A DNA stretch of 60,737 bases from the NCBI GenBank assembly GCA_030145625.1, contig JAQYVF010000021.1:1-60737 (forward strand), read 5' to 3'. Shown one piece after another: positions 35,624 to 45,711 of the stretch (its first letter is position 1; each line of letters begins with the position of its first letter). The position numbers and the translations under genes were made by a program. The DNA comes from Desulfocapsa sp. Its GTDB lineage: Bacteria > Desulfobacterota > Desulfobulbia > Desulfobulbales > Desulfocapsaceae. Under the pieces are notes generated by a model. That model saw only the letters and a program-made list of their open reading frames with translations, was not told the origin of the DNA and searched no databases.

Positions 35624-36217
35624 TCACTTAACACCATTAAGAATATTCATAGCCTGCTGACTTCCCGATTTAACAAATGTCTCTATTCCTTCAACAAGCA
35701 ATGGCACCCTCTTCTCAAACAACTCTTTTTCATTTTTGGAAAATTGGGCCAGCACATATTTTTCCACCGGCATCTCTGCATGAGCGTTGTTCTGACCGGG
35801 CTTACCGATGCCATATTTCAGTCTAAAAAACTCTTTAGTACCAAGGCATTGAATGAGAGACCGAATACCATTATGACCACCCGGCCCTCCGCCACTAACC
35901 AACTTCAGCCGCCCGGAGTGCATATCAAGGTCATCATGAATTACAAGGATATGATCGGGAGGGATCTTGAAAAAATCTGCATAACGGGCCACGGATTTAC
36001 CGGAAAGATTCATAAACGTCTGGGGCTTGACAAGGAAAATCCGACCTCCCCAAAAAGATGCCCGACAGAACAATCCATCCCATTTTCCGGAATCCAATCG
36101 CAGGCCCTGCCGACTAGCAAGTTCATCTACTATAAGAAATCCTACGTTATGCCTTGTTTCTTCATAGGTTGCACCAGGATTGCCGAGCCCTGCTATAAGA
36201 AAAGTCTCTTCAGCCAC
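35624..36217 (-). CDS. pth: Peptidyl-tRNA hydrolase
   Basis: A 197-residue enzyme that recycles tRNA from stalled peptidyl-tRNA. Seen: GLGNPGATYEETRHNVGF with catalytic His23, FMNLSGKSV, IHDDLDMHSGRLKL and GGGPGGHNGIRSL. The GTG start at 36217 has GGAG 7 nt upstream. A T-tailed hairpin precedes it, so its level may depend on readthrough from rplY. Confidence 0.94.
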   Translation of the reverse strand: MAEETFLIAGLGNPGATYEETRHNVGFLIVDELASRQGLRLDSGKWDGLFCRASFWGGRIFLVKPQTFMNLSGKSVARYADFFKIPPDHILVIHDDLDMHSGRLKLVSGGGPGGHNGIRSLIQCLGTKEFFRLKYGIGKPGQNNAHAEMPVEKYVLAQFSKNEKELFEKRVPLLVEGIETFVKSGSQQAMNILNGVK

Positions 36218-36233
36218 TTCTCAACTCCAAAAC

Positions 36234-36269
36234 AAAAAAAGTCCGAAAGGGACAAAACCCTTCCGGACT
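36234..36269 (-). terminator. Intrinsic terminator/attenuator between rplY and pth
   Basis: On the minus strand AGTCCGGAAGGG (36269-36258) pairs with CCCTTTCGGACT (36251-36240), one mismatch, followed by TTTTTTT. It lies in the 75-nt gap before pth, so it may both end the rplY transcript and lower pth expression. Confidence 0.8.
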
Positions 36270-36292
36270 AAAAAGTAAAACCCCTTTTTACA

Positions 36293-36853
36293 TCAAGCGA
36301 CTGGAGTAATCACCTCAACACAAAGACTGGAACCATCTGCAACCATCTTTACATTAGCAGGTATCCCCATCTCAGAGAAACATATCGAATCTCCGATGTC
36401 GAGATCAGATACATCAACTTTTACAACATCAGGAATATCAAGGGGAGCCCCTTCAAGTTCAACTGCCGCTTTATGTGTCACCATCTCACCACCGAATTCC
36501 AGTCCCTTGGCCTTGCCTGTCAATTCAACGGGAACTGTAAAGCGCCTGGCTTTCATAACATCAATTTCATAAAAATCAGCATGGATCAAGGTGTCGTGTA
36601 CAGGATCAGTCTGGATCTCTCTCACAAGTACATGACGTGTATTCTCACCATTAATAGAGAGATTAACCACAGCATTCTTCCGATTTATCTGGAACAGGCT
36701 CTTCAAAAAAGGCGCAGTTTCGAGCTGTAAGGAATAAACCTCGTTATTATTTCCATACAAAACCGCTGGTGTGTTACCGCTCACACGCAGACGACGCATG
36801 GCACCTTTGCCAGAGCTTTCTCTTTTAGAAGCAGACATGTCTACTTGAAGCAT
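36293..36853 (-). CDS. rplY: Ribosomal protein bL25 (CTC form)
   Basis: A 186-residue 5S rRNA-binding protein with an N-terminal L25 domain (SASKRESSGKGAMRRLRVSG ... FYEID) and the C-terminal TL5/CTC extension (FTVPVELTGKAKGLEFGGEM onward). AGGAGG lies 5 nt before the ATG at 36853, supporting the start at MLQVDMSASK. It follows prs; the tRNA-Gln - prs - rplY - pth order is common in Desulfobacterota. Confidence 0.94.
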   Translation of the reverse strand: MLQVDMSASKRESSGKGAMRRLRVSGNTPAVLYGNNNEVYSLQLETAPFLKSLFQINRKNAVVNLSINGENTRHVLVREIQTDPVHDTLIHADFYEIDVMKARRFTVPVELTGKAKGLEFGGEMVTHKAAVELEGAPLDIPDVVKVDVSDLDIGDSICFSEMGIPANVKMVADGSSLCVEVITPVA

Positions 36854-36958
36854 ACGTTCCTCCTTATCCTGACTCTACAATCTCAAAAACGATCAAGGCC
36901 AGGCTTTCTCTCAGTATTTTTAAACTCAAACGAGTTCTTTTTCTTTTTAATACACCAA

Positions 36959-37897
36959 TTACACAAACAACGAACTGATGGACCCTTCATTATGAATGCA
37001 GTCTATGGCCTGAGCCAACAACTGGGACACGGACAGCACTTTAATCTTATCACACGTCAAGGCATCTCCCCGCAAAGGGATAGAGTTAGTAACCACCAGT
37101 GATTTAATCTTCGACTTTGTCAGCCGTTCAACGGCAGGACCGGAGAGTACCGGGTGGGAGCAACAGGCATGCACTTCGTTGGCTCCATGTTTAATCAGGG
37201 TTTCGGCCCCATTACATAACGTTCCGGCAGTATCAACCATATCATCAAGGAGAATGGCAGTCTTCCCTTTGACATCGCCAATAACATGCATGGCCTCACA
37301 TTCGTTTGGCCGATCCCTACGCTTATCGATAATGGCTAATCCGGCATCAAGCCGTTTTGCAAATGCACGGGTTCTTTCAACACCACCGGCATCAGGCGAG
37401 ACCATAACCACATTAGAAAATTTATCTTTGATATAATCTAGAATAACCGGAGCAGCGTAGAGGTGATCCACAGGTATATTAAAAAAGCCCTGAATCTGAC
37501 CGGCATGAAGATCCATACTAAGCACCCTTCTCACGCCCACAGCCATAAACATTTCGGCAACGACTTTTGCGGAAATCGGTACCCGAGGAGCAACCTTTCT
37601 ATCCTGTCTGGCATAACCGTAATAAGGAACAACAGCAGTAATCCTTCTTGCTGAGGCACGCCTGAGGGCATCAACCATGATTACCAGTTCCATGAGATTA
37701 TCATTAACCGGAGTACAGGTGGGCTGAACAATAAAAACATCTGTGCCGCGAACATTTTCCTTTATCTCAACGAATATTTCCCCATCGCTGAATTGCCTGA
37801 CATCAGCCTCGGAAAGTGGAATCTGCAGGAAATCAGCAATTTCCTGAGCCATTACAGGGTTTGCATTCCCTGAAAAGATCTTAATAATATTTGCCAT
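36959..37897 (-). CDS. prs: Ribose-phosphate pyrophosphokinase
   Basis: A 312-residue enzyme making PRPP from ribose 5-phosphate and ATP for nucleotide, histidine and NAD synthesis. Landmarks: [20 protein letters not shown] near 36-55, YGYARQDRK in the catalytic loop, [20 protein letters not shown] and the PRPP-binding [14 protein letters not shown] near 218-231. Length is standard. GGGAACAG precedes the ATG. It lies directly behind tRNA-Gln and before rplY. Confidence 0.96.
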   Translation of the reverse strand: MANIIKIFSGNANPVMAQEIADFLQIPLSEADVRQFSDGEIFVEIKENVRGTDVFIVQPTCTPVNDNLMELVIMVDALRRASARRITAVVPYYGYARQDRKVAPRVPISAKVVAEMFMAVGVRRVLSMDLHAGQIQGFFNIPVDHLYAAPVILDYIKDKFSNVVMVSPDAGGVERTRAFAKRLDAGLAIIDKRRDRPNECEAMHVIGDVKGKTAILLDDMVDTAGTLCNGAETLIKHGANEVHACCSHPVLSGPAVERLTKSKIKSLVVTNSIPLRGDALTCDKIKVLSVSQLLAQAIDCIHNEGSISSLFV

Positions 37898-37944
37898 AAT
37901 CTGTTCCCAGTAAGATTTTGATGCGTTTTGTCTATTTTATTACT

Positions 37945-38021
37945 TGGCTGGGGCGGGAGGGTTCGAACCTCCGAATGCCGGGATCAAAACCCGGTGCGTT
38001 GAGCCACTTCGCCACGCCCCA
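37945..38021 (-). tRNA. tRNA-Gln (UUG anticodon)
   Basis: The minus strand from 38021 folds as a full tRNA: acceptor TGGGGCG with CGCCCCA, D-arm with GTGGCTCAAC, anticodon stem CGGG/CCCG around loop TTTTGAT (anticodon TTG), and T-arm GGAGGTTCGAACCCTCC. CCA is encoded at 37947-37945 after discriminator G. It lies between ispE and prs, as in many relatives. A glutaminyl-tRNA synthetase gene (glnS) is 5.5 kb away. Confidence 0.96.
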
Positions 38022-38158
38022 ACAGATCAAGCAGTACCTAACCAAAAACTGTTCTTTCTTATTCAAGATCGGGTAAGCAGGCTTACGTAATCTCGAAAGA
38101 CAAACAAGTTTCTCCCATAACGCAGAAATCAGAGAAAAAAACCGTTTCCGAATGGATA

Positions 38159-39052
38159 CTAATTACTAAGGGCTCTGGTTATAAAGACCCCTGATCCATA
38201 TTTCCGTGTTAACTCATCAGCACAGTGATGCAAATCATCAGATTCTGCAACTGGATCATCTGGAAAAATCCCAAACACTGTAGGCCCGCTTCCAGACATC
38301 AAGGCATCCGATGCACCGTTGTTTAACAAAAAGCTTTTGATAACTGCAAGCTCAGGATAGCGTTGAATAGTCACCGTTTCCAGATCATTAACAAGTGGAT
38401 AAGATGAACCGCTTGAGTTATCATTTTTACGAGAATCACATAGATTAGAAACTTTATCTGCCCTTGTCAATGTAAAATTTTTATAAACCCAGGCAGTCGA
38501 CACAGAAAAACCGGGATTAACAAGAAGAATTGAGCAACCGGAAAGCGAATAAACCGGTATCATCTTATCACCGATACCAGTGGCACGTACAGCATGGTAA
38601 GGGACAACAAAGAATGGAACATCCGCACCAAGTGAACGACCAAGGTCCACTAAGGCATCCTCAGACAACTCTGCCTGCAGGAGTCGATTTAGCCCCGTCA
38701 GGACAGCCCCGGCATCACTGCTGCCACCACCAAGTCCGGCAGCCACCGGAATATGTTTTTCCAGGATAATAGAAACGCCGCAATCTGCTGTCCTGTGAGT
38801 TGCCTTTAAAAAAGCCTCTGCAGCCTTCCACACCAGGTTTGTATCATCTTCCGGAAGGTTTGATCCCGGGCAAGAGAGGGTGATTCCAGGCTGTCTGGAA
38901 CACCTAAGAGTTATGATATCGGCAAGATCTATCTTCTGCATCACCGAATCAAGATCGTGATATCCGTCTGACCGCTTACCAAGGATACGAAGAGTAAGAT
39001 TCACCTTGGCTGGGGCCCGAAGAAGAAGCTCTGTCCCGTCTACTTCAGTCAT
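38159..39052 (-). CDS. ispE: 4-diphosphocytidyl-2-C-methyl-D-erythritol kinase
   Basis: A 297-residue GHMP kinase of the MEP isoprenoid pathway. Seen: RAPAKVNLTLRILGKRSDGYHDL at the N-terminus and the ATP-binding loop PVAAGLGGGSSDAGA. The frame is open up to a TTG at 39100, but that would overlap the previous gene by 47 nt; the ATG at 39052, just after its TGA, gives the family N-terminus. Probably coupled to the DUF1844 gene. ispH is at 6-7 kb. Confidence 0.92.
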   Translation of the reverse strand: MTEVDGTELLLRAPAKVNLTLRILGKRSDGYHDLDSVMQKIDLADIITLRCSRQPGITLSCPGSNLPEDDTNLVWKAAEAFLKATHRTADCGVSIILEKHIPVAAGLGGGSSDAGAVLTGLNRLLQAELSEDALVDLGRSLGADVPFFVVPYHAVRATGIGDKMIPVYSLSGCSILLVNPGFSVSTAWVYKNFTLTRADKVSNLCDSRKNDNSSGSSYPLVNDLETVTIQRYPELAVIKSFLLNNGASDALMSGSGPTVFGIFPDDPVAESDDLHHCADELTRKYGSGVFITRALSN

Positions 39053-39053
39053 T

Positions 39054-39398
39054 TCAAGAAGGTTGTTTTTCTGATGTTTTCCCTTGAGTTTTCTGAACAA
39101 AACGGATCTTCACATCATAAAGGATATTTTTCAACATTTCCGCCTCGTCAGAATCCAAATTCCCCTTGGTCTTTTCCTGCAGTAAAACCAAAGTGTCAAT
39201 GGCGTGACGAGCCAGCGAGAAATCAATACGTTTTTCCCCGGTTTCCGGGTCTGCAATTTCTCCAAGATGATACAAGGCGGATGTATTTAACGACATGATA
39301 AAAGCTGTAAACGTGACCTCGGGCATAACGCATTTGCCATGCTGATCAGGGACTTTTCCATCTCCACAGGGACACCCCTGTTCAAATTCAGTAACCAT
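39054..39398 (-). CDS. DUF1844 domain protein
   Basis: A 114-residue protein of unknown function. PEVTFTAFIMSLNTSALYHLGEI and DFSLARHAIDTLVLLQEKTKGNLD define DUF1844, a family common in Desulfobacterota and often located before ispE or similar genes. The N-terminus has a short Cys/Gly motif (GCPCGDGKVPDQHGKC) that looks metal-binding. The ATG at 39398 with GAGAGGG upstream is preferred over one at 39428, which lies in the serA terminator. It ends one base before ispE. Confidence 0.85.
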   Translation of the reverse strand: MVTEFEQGCPCGDGKVPDQHGKCVMPEVTFTAFIMSLNTSALYHLGEIADPETGEKRIDFSLARHAIDTLVLLQEKTKGNLDSDEAEMLKNILYDVKIRFVQKTQGKTSEKQPS

Positions 39399-39427
39399 AT
39401 TGCCCTCTCTTTCAAACAAAGAAATCA

Positions 39428-39470
39428 ATAAAACAAAAACCGGAGTAGCAAACAGTTACCCCGGTTTTTG
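39428..39470 (-). terminator. Intrinsic terminator behind serA
   Basis: On the minus strand CAAAAACCGG (39470-39461) pairs with CCGGTTTTTG (39443-39434), followed by TTTTATT. It is 280 nt after the serA stop; the MITE-like copy B lies between them. Confidence 0.8.
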
Positions 39471-39588
39471 TTTTACCCCTTTACAATCAACAAATATCCT
39501 ACCTGTAGAACCGGATAAGAATTCCTACTGTCCTCATAAGCAGTTGTCATTGGTTCGAGCCAACCAAAACATCTTCTTTTTTTATACA

Positions 39589-39729
39589 GGCCCCCTTGCA
39601 AAATTGCCTTTTCGCCCAAACTTTTCGTTATGAGAAAAATTTTATCCTCGGAATATCAAATATATGCCTGCGGTCAAATTTTTCTCATGCCTCGATTTTG
39701 AACGAAAATTCTAATTTTTCAAGGTACCC
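39589..39729. mobile_element. MITE-like palindromic element, copy B
   Basis: A 141-bp element matching the one at 18431-18571 in length and orientation, with about 11 mismatches by eye. Ends are GGCCCCCTTGCAAAATT and, read inward from the right, GGGTACCTTGAAAAATT. The inner arms ATGAGAAAAATTT (39630-39642) and AAATTTTTCTCAT (39676-39688) also pair. It is flanked by TACA on both sides (39585-39588 and 39730-39733), a different target from copy A, which indicates independent insertion. Confidence 0.8.
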
Positions 39730-39748
39730 TACACTTTAAATTGAGGAA

Positions 39749-41338
39749 CTACACTCCAAGTTCCAAAGCCAGAGCATCATCGATATTGTCCAGTCCCTTC
39801 ACCTCTGCCAGAAGCTCCTTGGAAATAATATCATTTGTACTGAGCAGAATAATATTCTGATCACTGGCCTCTTCACGACCTACGGTCATTCGTGAAATAT
39901 TAACACCGGACCTACCAAGGGTACTGCCAAGATCTCCAATAACGCCAGGCACATCATTATTGTAAACAAGAAGCATGGGACCTGAGGGTAAGGCCTCAAG
40001 CCGAAAGGTATTGAAACGAACAAGACGCGGTTCATTTTTACCGAAAACAGTTCCCACAAGAACATTTTCGCCCTCGTTGGTCACAACCTTGATCCTGAGC
40101 ACATTAATAAAATCGTGGGATCGATCAGACTTGGACTCCACCACACGGATTCCTCGATCCTTGGCAATGACCGGAGCATTAACGTAGTTCACGGCATCTT
40201 GCAGGATAGGAGTAAACAGTCCCTTAAGAAAGGCTACGGTAATTGGACTGGTATTCAATTCAGCCAGTTCACCACTGTATTCGATATCCACTTCCTGTAC
40301 GCCGCCTCTGGCAATCTGCATATGCAGAGAACCAAGTTTCTCACCTAAGCTCACATAGGGACCAACCTGAGCCAGAACATCATCACTGACCGAAGGTACA
40401 TTCACGGCATTGGTGACCACACCCTTGTTCAAATAGTCAGCAACCTGCTCGGCAATGGCCAGGGCAACATTTTCCTGAGCCTCACTTGTGGATGCACCAA
40501 GATGGGGAGTACAGATAAAGTTTTTCAACCCCAAAAGAGGGCAATTTTCCTTAGTAGTGGGTTCGTTAGCAAAGACATCGAGGGCAGCACCGGCAATCTC
40601 CCCATCAACCAGGGCCTGATACAGGGCATCCTCATCACAGACTCCGCCACGGGCACAGTCAACAAACATGGCGTCATTTTTCATGTTCTTGAAAAATTCT
40701 GTGGAGAGAACCTTATTCGTTTCTTTAGTCAAGGGGACATGGACGGTGATATAGTCAGAACGTTTTGCCAGCTCCTCTAGGCTCACCAGTTCCACTCCAA
40801 GCTTATCCACCAGATCTTTGGGCATATGGGGATCATAGGCGATGGTTTTCATCTTTAAGCCCTGGGCACGACTGGCAGCAATGGCTCCGATACGACCGAT
40901 ACCAAAGATTCCTAAAGTCTTGCCGGTAAGTTCACGGCCCATAAAACTCTTTTTCTCCCATTTCCCTTCTTTCATTGAGGCAGTGGCTTGAGGAATATTC
41001 CGGGACAGAGACATCATCATGCCAATGGCATGCTCGGCAGCGGTGGTGGCATTACCGTCAGGGGCATTCATTACCACGATACCCTTCTGGCTGGCAGCAG
41101 GGACATCCACGTTATCCAGACCAATACCTGCCCGACCTACAACTTTCAGGTTTTCAGCAGCATCGACAATCTCCGAAGTGACCTTGGTGGCGCTGCGAAT
41201 AACCAGCCCATCATAATCACCTATAATTTTCTTTAACTCTTCCGGGGGTAATCCGGTATTTATATCAACCTCAAGACCGGCATCAACCAATATCTTGGCA
41301 CCTGCCGGAGACAGATTGTCACTGATAAGTACTTTCAT
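39749..41338 (-). CDS. serA: D-3-phosphoglycerate dehydrogenase
   Basis: A 529-residue enzyme of the long (ACT-domain) type that starts serine synthesis. Seen: VVGRAGIGLDNVDV, the NAD motif GIFGIGRIGAIAA, the substrate/catalytic segments DCARGGVCDEDAL and CTPHLGASTSEAQ, then an intervening domain and a C-terminal ACT domain (PGVIGDLGSTLGRSGVNISRM). The ATG at 41338 has AAGGAG 6 nt upstream and is preferred over the GTG two codons earlier. Serine may inhibit through the ACT domain, as known for the family. A MITE-like element and a terminator lie behind it. Confidence 0.95.
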   Translation of the reverse strand: MKVLISDNLSPAGAKILVDAGLEVDINTGLPPEELKKIIGDYDGLVIRSATKVTSEIVDAAENLKVVGRAGIGLDNVDVPAASQKGIVVMNAPDGNATTAAEHAIGMMMSLSRNIPQATASMKEGKWEKKSFMGRELTGKTLGIFGIGRIGAIAASRAQGLKMKTIAYDPHMPKDLVDKLGVELVSLEELAKRSDYITVHVPLTKETNKVLSTEFFKNMKNDAMFVDCARGGVCDEDALYQALVDGEIAGAALDVFANEPTTKENCPLLGLKNFICTPHLGASTSEAQENVALAIAEQVADYLNKGVVTNAVNVPSVSDDVLAQVGPYVSLGEKLGSLHMQIARGGVQEVDIEYSGELAELNTSPITVAFLKGLFTPILQDAVNYVNAPVIAKDRGIRVVESKSDRSHDFINVLRIKVVTNEGENVLVGTVFGKNEPRLVRFNTFRLEALPSGPMLLVYNNDVPGVIGDLGSTLGRSGVNISRMTVGREEASDQNIILLSTNDIISKELLAEVKGLDNIDDALALELGV

Positions 41339-41344
41339 GTTCAC

Positions 41345-41922
41345 TCCTTCTCCTGCTTCTATTTTATAAGCATCCTTTCTCTAAAGGACACGAATTTTAT
41401 CTAGTATCTGTCCAGAAATGAGATATTCCGGAGCCTCATAGAGGCGCTCACCTAATCTACGTGGAGTTACCCTCAATATTTAACCACAGGCAACTGTTAA
41501 ATATTCCAAAGATTAACTTTTTTGAGTAACGAAGAGTTCGAGTAAAATAGCCATTTATGGACAGACACTACCTAGCTCCAGCTATAGGTTACATTGTCTT
41601 CTCTAACTTCGGACAATTCTGCACTATAATCTAACAAGCTAAAAAGAGAGAACTATACAGGGTTCAACTCAAGAGAACAACAAAAAATAGTTCCATTTGC
41701 ATTCCCTATCGAGTAGCACCTCTTCATGTGACAGGTGCAGACACAAACCCTTTCAGGGCAACAACACTCTATGTTAACCAAACCTGTACAGCAATAGCCA
41801 TTCATCAGTACTTGAGATTTTTGCTATTGAACAATCCTCTTGAAAACGATATACATCATGCTTATTTTGGAGCATTTTGACCTCTTAACTTTTTATTCCC
41901 CACCATTTATATAAGGTTTTCC
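41345..41922. other. Divergent spacer serA/gltX
   Basis: A 578-nt region between divergent genes. A sigma-70-like promoter for gltX is suggested at 41827-41855 (separate entry). I see no RNA gene, no strong hairpin and no small gene with family features in the remainder. Confidence 0.45.
41827..41855 (+). promoter_or_regulatory. Sigma-70-like promoter before gltX
   Basis: TTGAAC (41827-41832) and TATACA (41850-41855) with a 17-nt spacer, about 70 nt before the gltX start. Each box matches four of six consensus positions. Confidence 0.4.
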
Positions 41923-43404
41923 ATGACTGAGACACGTTTGCGATTTCCCCCGAGCCCAACAGGTTACCTCCATATTGGAGGTGCCAGAACCGCACTTTAC
42001 AACTGGCTGTATGCAAAAAAAACAGGCGGTAAGCTTATTCTCCGCATCGAAGACACCGATGCAGATCGCTCCACACAGGAATCCATCCAAGGGATCCTTG
42101 ACGGACTGGAGTGGCTGGGTATTGACTGGGACGAAGGCCCCTATTTCCAGACGGAATTCAGTAATGACCATGTTGCTGCGGCAGCAAGACTTCTGGATGA
42201 AGGCAAGGCTTACAAATGTTTCTGCACCAAAGAAGAATTGGAAGCCAAGCGGGAAATAGCCCAGGCCAACAAAAGCACCTTTGGCTATGACGGCACCTGT
42301 CGGGATCTCAGTGCAGAACAGGTCGCTGAAAAAGAGGCCGCTGGCCTCCCCTATGTCATACGCTTCAAAGTCCCTGCCAGAGAAGGCTCCTTAGGGTATG
42401 AAGACAAAGTACTTGGCCACATCAAAGCAGACTATAATGAAATTGAGGACTTTGTCATCGTCCGTTCAACTGGCAAGCCCTTGTATCTCCTCTGCAATGT
42501 GGTTGATGACATCAGAGATCGAATTACCCACATCATCCGCGGCCAAGACCATATGACCAATACCATTCGCCAGGTCCTTCTCTACGAAGCCCTGGATGCC
42601 CCATTACCGGTCTTTGCCCACATGCCGCTCACCCTCGATCTGAAAAAGGCCAAGATCTCCAAACGCAGCCACGGAGAGATCGTGGCCGTCCACTTTTACC
42701 GGGAACACGGTTTTATCCCCTGGGCTCTATCCAATTTCCTCGTTCTCCTCGGCTGGTCATCCGGTGATGACACTGAATTCTTTTCACAGGAAGAACTGAT
42801 AGAGGCCTTCACCCTTGAGAGGATCAATAAATCCAATTCAATATTTAATTATCGCAAAGGGGATGCCAAATTTTTTACCGACCCCAAAGCCATTGCCATC
42901 AACGAACACTATCTGCGCAGCATGGCCGTGGAAGAGATAGCAGAGATGACACAGCCCTTTCTTGAGGCTGAAGGGCTCTGGGATGATGCCTATGCAGGAG
43001 AGAAAAAAGAATGGTTCCTTCACACCATCAACCTTATCAGGGACCGCTTTCATACCCTCACCGATTTTGGTTCTCTGGGTCGAGCCTACTTTGCCGATGA
43101 TTTTCCGGTGGAAGCAAAACCGTTGAAGAAAAACATTCTCAAGCATGAGGGCTTAAAAGAATGGTTACCCATGCTGGCTGATCGCTATGACGCACTCGAC
43201 GACTTCAACCTGGAAGAGGCTGAACGGGTAGCCCGTGAACTGGCTGAGGAGGTGGAGGTAAAACCCGGAGTCATTATCAATGGCATGCGCACCGTAGTCA
43301 CTGGCCAGCTGGCAGGTCCGTCCATGTTTGACATCCTGATCACCATTGGCCGGGAACGCGTAGTGCAGCGCCTGCGCAATGTCGGCAAACTTTACCAGGC
43401 CTGA
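41923..43404 (+). CDS. gltX: Glutamyl-tRNA synthetase
   Basis: A 493-residue class I synthetase. The HIGH signature appears as HIGG (17-20) in [20 protein letters not shown] and KMSKS as KISKR (244-248). Cys99, Cys101 and Cys126 fit the zinc site of the larger GluRS type. Length is normal. AAGG lies 7 nt before the ATG. glnS follows 32 nt later on the same strand, so the two related enzymes are probably cotranscribed. Confidence 0.95.
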   Translation: MTETRLRFPPSPTGYLHIGGARTALYNWLYAKKTGGKLILRIEDTDADRSTQESIQGILDGLEWLGIDWDEGPYFQTEFSNDHVAAAARLLDEGKAYKCFCTKEELEAKREIAQANKSTFGYDGTCRDLSAEQVAEKEAAGLPYVIRFKVPAREGSLGYEDKVLGHIKADYNEIEDFVIVRSTGKPLYLLCNVVDDIRDRITHIIRGQDHMTNTIRQVLLYEALDAPLPVFAHMPLTLDLKKAKISKRSHGEIVAVHFYREHGFIPWALSNFLVLLGWSSGDDTEFFSQEELIEAFTLERINKSNSIFNYRKGDAKFFTDPKAIAINEHYLRSMAVEEIAEMTQPFLEAEGLWDDAYAGEKKEWFLHTINLIRDRFHTLTDFGSLGRAYFADDFPVEAKPLKKNILKHEGLKEWLPMLADRYDALDDFNLEEAERVARELAEEVEVKPGVIINGMRTVVTGQLAGPSMFDILITIGRERVVQRLRNVGKLYQA

Positions 43405-43436
43405 TCCAACAGAGGCTTCCTTCAGGAGAAAACACA

Positions 43437-45125
43437 ATGGATACTTCCAACCTGAATCACGAAAAACCAGTTGATTTCATTCGCCAGATCATTGCCGAAG
43501 ATCTCAAAAACGGAAAACATTCTGCCCCGGTTACTCGTTTTCCTCCGGAGCCGAACGGCTTCCTTCATATCGGCCATGCCAAATCAATCTGTCTCAATTT
43601 CGGCATTGCCCAAGAAAACCACGCCCACTGCCATCTCCGCTTCGATGACACCAACCCAAGCAAGGAAGAGGCTGCCTATGTTGAATCCATCAAGGCAGAT
43701 GTCCGGTGGCTTGGATATGAGTGGGATGACGATCTCTTCTTTGCTTCCGATTACTTCGACAAGCTCTATGAATATGCGCTGGAACTTATCCGCCGTGACA
43801 AGGCCTATGTCTGCGCTCTCACTGCTGAGGAAATGCGCGAATATCGCGGCACCCTCACCAAACCCGGAAAAGAAAGCCCGTACCGAAACCGGACAATCGA
43901 GGAAAACATTGAGCTTTTCCAGGGGATGAAGGAAGGAAAATTTGAGACAGGCAGCCATGTGCTGCGAGCCAAGATCGACATGGCCTCCCCCAATCTGAAT
44001 ATGCGTGATCCGGTGATCTACAGAATCATGAAGGTCGACCACCACCGCACCGGCAACAAGTGGTGCATCTATCCCATGTACGACTACACCCACTGTCTCT
44101 CGGACGCCATGGAGGGAATCACCCATTCCCTCTGTACTCTTGAGTTCGAGGATCACAGACCACTTTACAACTGGTTCTTAGACACCCTGGAAACCCCGTG
44201 CCATCCACGCCAGATCGAATTTGCCCGCCTCAACCTCACCTTCACGGTAATGTCCAAACGGAAAATACTGGAGCTGGTGACCGGCGAGCACGTAACAGGA
44301 TGGGATGACCCAAGGATGCTCACCATTTCCGGACTCAGGCGTCGTGGCTACACCCCTGCATCCATCCGCAACTTCTGTTCCGAGATAGGCGTTGGCAAGA
44401 AGGCAAGCTGGATCGACATGGGCGTCCTTGAAAACAGTATACGCAACGATCTAAATGAGACTGCTCCTCGGGTCATGGGGGTCCTGGACCCACTGAAAGT
44501 GATCATCACCAACTACCCGAAAGATGAATCAGAAAATATTGAGGCCAAAAACCATCCGCAAAAACCGGAGATGGGCACAAGACATCTCCCCTTCTCCCGG
44601 GAGATATACATCGAACGTTCTGATTTTATGGAAGATCCGCCAAAGAAATTCTTTCGTTTGGGACCAGGCCGGGAGGTACGACTGCGCTACGCCTATTTTG
44701 TCACCTGCGTCTCGGTAATCAAGGATGAAGCCACAGGGCTTGTCACCGAAATTCACTGCACCTACGACCCGGCCACTCACGGAGGCAATGCCCCGGATGG
44801 ACGCAAGGTCAAAGGTACCATTCATTGGGTCTCAGCAGCGCATGCTCTAAACTGTCAGGTACGACTCTATGACCGACTCTTTGCAGTGGAGAACCCGGAT
44901 GCGGACAAGGAAGTGGATTTCAAGGAACACCTCAACACCGATTCTCTTCAGGTTCTCACAAATTGCCTGGTAGAACCTTCACTTGCCCAGGCAACACCCG
45001 GCACCATTGTGCAATTTGAGCGCCAGGGATATTTCTGCTTGGATGCTTTAGATTCAAAGCCAGAGCAACTGGTCTTCAACCGTACCGTTGGCTTACGCGA
45101 TTCCTGGGCAAAAAAACGAAAGTAA
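43437..45125 (+). CDS. glnS: Glutaminyl-tRNA synthetase
   Basis: A 562-residue class I synthetase that charges tRNA-Gln directly. Signatures are [16 protein letters not shown] (HIGH at 44-47) and VMSKRK (271-276), with the C-terminal anticodon-binding barrels ([16 protein letters not shown]). AGGAG precedes the ATG at 43437. Its presence means direct charging is possible, whereas many Desulfobacterota use GatCAB transamidation; the family is thought to have entered bacteria from eukaryotes. tRNA-Gln(UUG) is in the same window. Confidence 0.95.
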   Translation: MDTSNLNHEKPVDFIRQIIAEDLKNGKHSAPVTRFPPEPNGFLHIGHAKSICLNFGIAQENHAHCHLRFDDTNPSKEEAAYVESIKADVRWLGYEWDDDLFFASDYFDKLYEYALELIRRDKAYVCALTAEEMREYRGTLTKPGKESPYRNRTIEENIELFQGMKEGKFETGSHVLRAKIDMASPNLNMRDPVIYRIMKVDHHRTGNKWCIYPMYDYTHCLSDAMEGITHSLCTLEFEDHRPLYNWFLDTLETPCHPRQIEFARLNLTFTVMSKRKILELVTGEHVTGWDDPRMLTISGLRRRGYTPASIRNFCSEIGVGKKASWIDMGVLENSIRNDLNETAPRVMGVLDPLKVIITNYPKDESENIEAKNHPQKPEMGTRHLPFSREIYIERSDFMEDPPKKFFRLGPGREVRLRYAYFVTCVSVIKDEATGLVTEIHCTYDPATHGGNAPDGRKVKGTIHWVSAAHALNCQVRLYDRLFAVENPDADKEVDFKEHLNTDSLQVLTNCLVEPSLAQATPGTIVQFERQGYFCLDALDSKPEQLVFNRTVGLRDSWAKKRK

Positions 45126-45148
45126 AAACCCACTCTGCACAACATCCT

Positions 45149-45174
45149 GCTGCGGCACAAAATTCGTGCCGTAG
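45149..45174. terminator. Hairpin between converging glnS and roadblock gene
   Basis: GCTGCGGCAC (45149-45158) pairs with GTGCCGTAGC (45165-45174), one G-U, loop 6 nt. There is no T-run, so it is a weak bidirectional candidate in the 61-nt convergent gap. Confidence 0.45.
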
Positions 45175-45186
45175 CTCTCCCCCCTC

Positions 45187-45711
45187 TTATCGCTTCTCCA
45201 AAATGGCAGTGACCTGTTCGATGGAGAGTTCGATTTCACTCCGCTCATCAAGCTCCTGCCTACAGATTACCAGGATAAAAAAAGAGCTCTCGCCGACAAC
45301 AAATTGCCGCACCACGGCCTTATCTGTAAAATTAATATCAAGGGAAATATTATTGGCGTCATGCTCCTCAAGAAAACGTCCTGCCTTCCCTATGGCCTCA
45401 CCCAACACTGTGGTAAAAGCCGCCAAAACATCACCCTCCACCGGACTGTTGTAAATGGCCAGGGCCAAGCCCTGTTCATCGGCAACCGCTGCCCCCTGGA
45501 AGCCACCACGCTGGCACATCCCATATAAGACGTTTTCCAACTGATCACCGCGAAAAGATTGATCTGCTGGCCCCACGCTCTCTGCAGCACTTGCTCCAAC
45601 TCTGGCAAGGGGTCGCGATTTTGTCATATCAGCCTGTTGCGGGACAAGCAGGGCGTTAAAAATAGAAGCAGCCTCAAGGAGTTCTTTGGATTTTTTCAAT
45701 CTATTCACCAC
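45187..45711 (-). CDS. Roadblock/LC7-like protein, last gene of signalling operon
   Basis: A 174-residue protein. Residues 1-70 are polar and unassigned (NRLKKSKELLEAASIFNALLV near the start). The C-terminal 100 residues have the roadblock/LC7 layout: a first helix QLENVLYGMCQRGGFQ, strand pair GAAVADEQGLALAIYN, helix VLAAFTTVLGEAIGKAGRFLEE and a last pair VRQFVVGESSFFILVICR. The frame is open to 45777, but the GTG codons at 45711/45708 lie just after GGAGAGG and overlap the ParA stop, giving coupling. Roadblock proteins usually regulate small GTPases or dock signalling ATPases; here the neighbour is ParA-like. No Ras-like GTPase gene is in the operon. Confidence 0.7.
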   Translation of the reverse strand: MVNRLKKSKELLEAASIFNALLVPQQADMTKSRPLARVGASAAESVGPADQSFRGDQLENVLYGMCQRGGFQGAAVADEQGLALAIYNSPVEGDVLAAFTTVLGEAIGKAGRFLEEHDANNISLDINFTDKAVVRQFVVGESSFFILVICRQELDERSEIELSIEQVTAILEKR

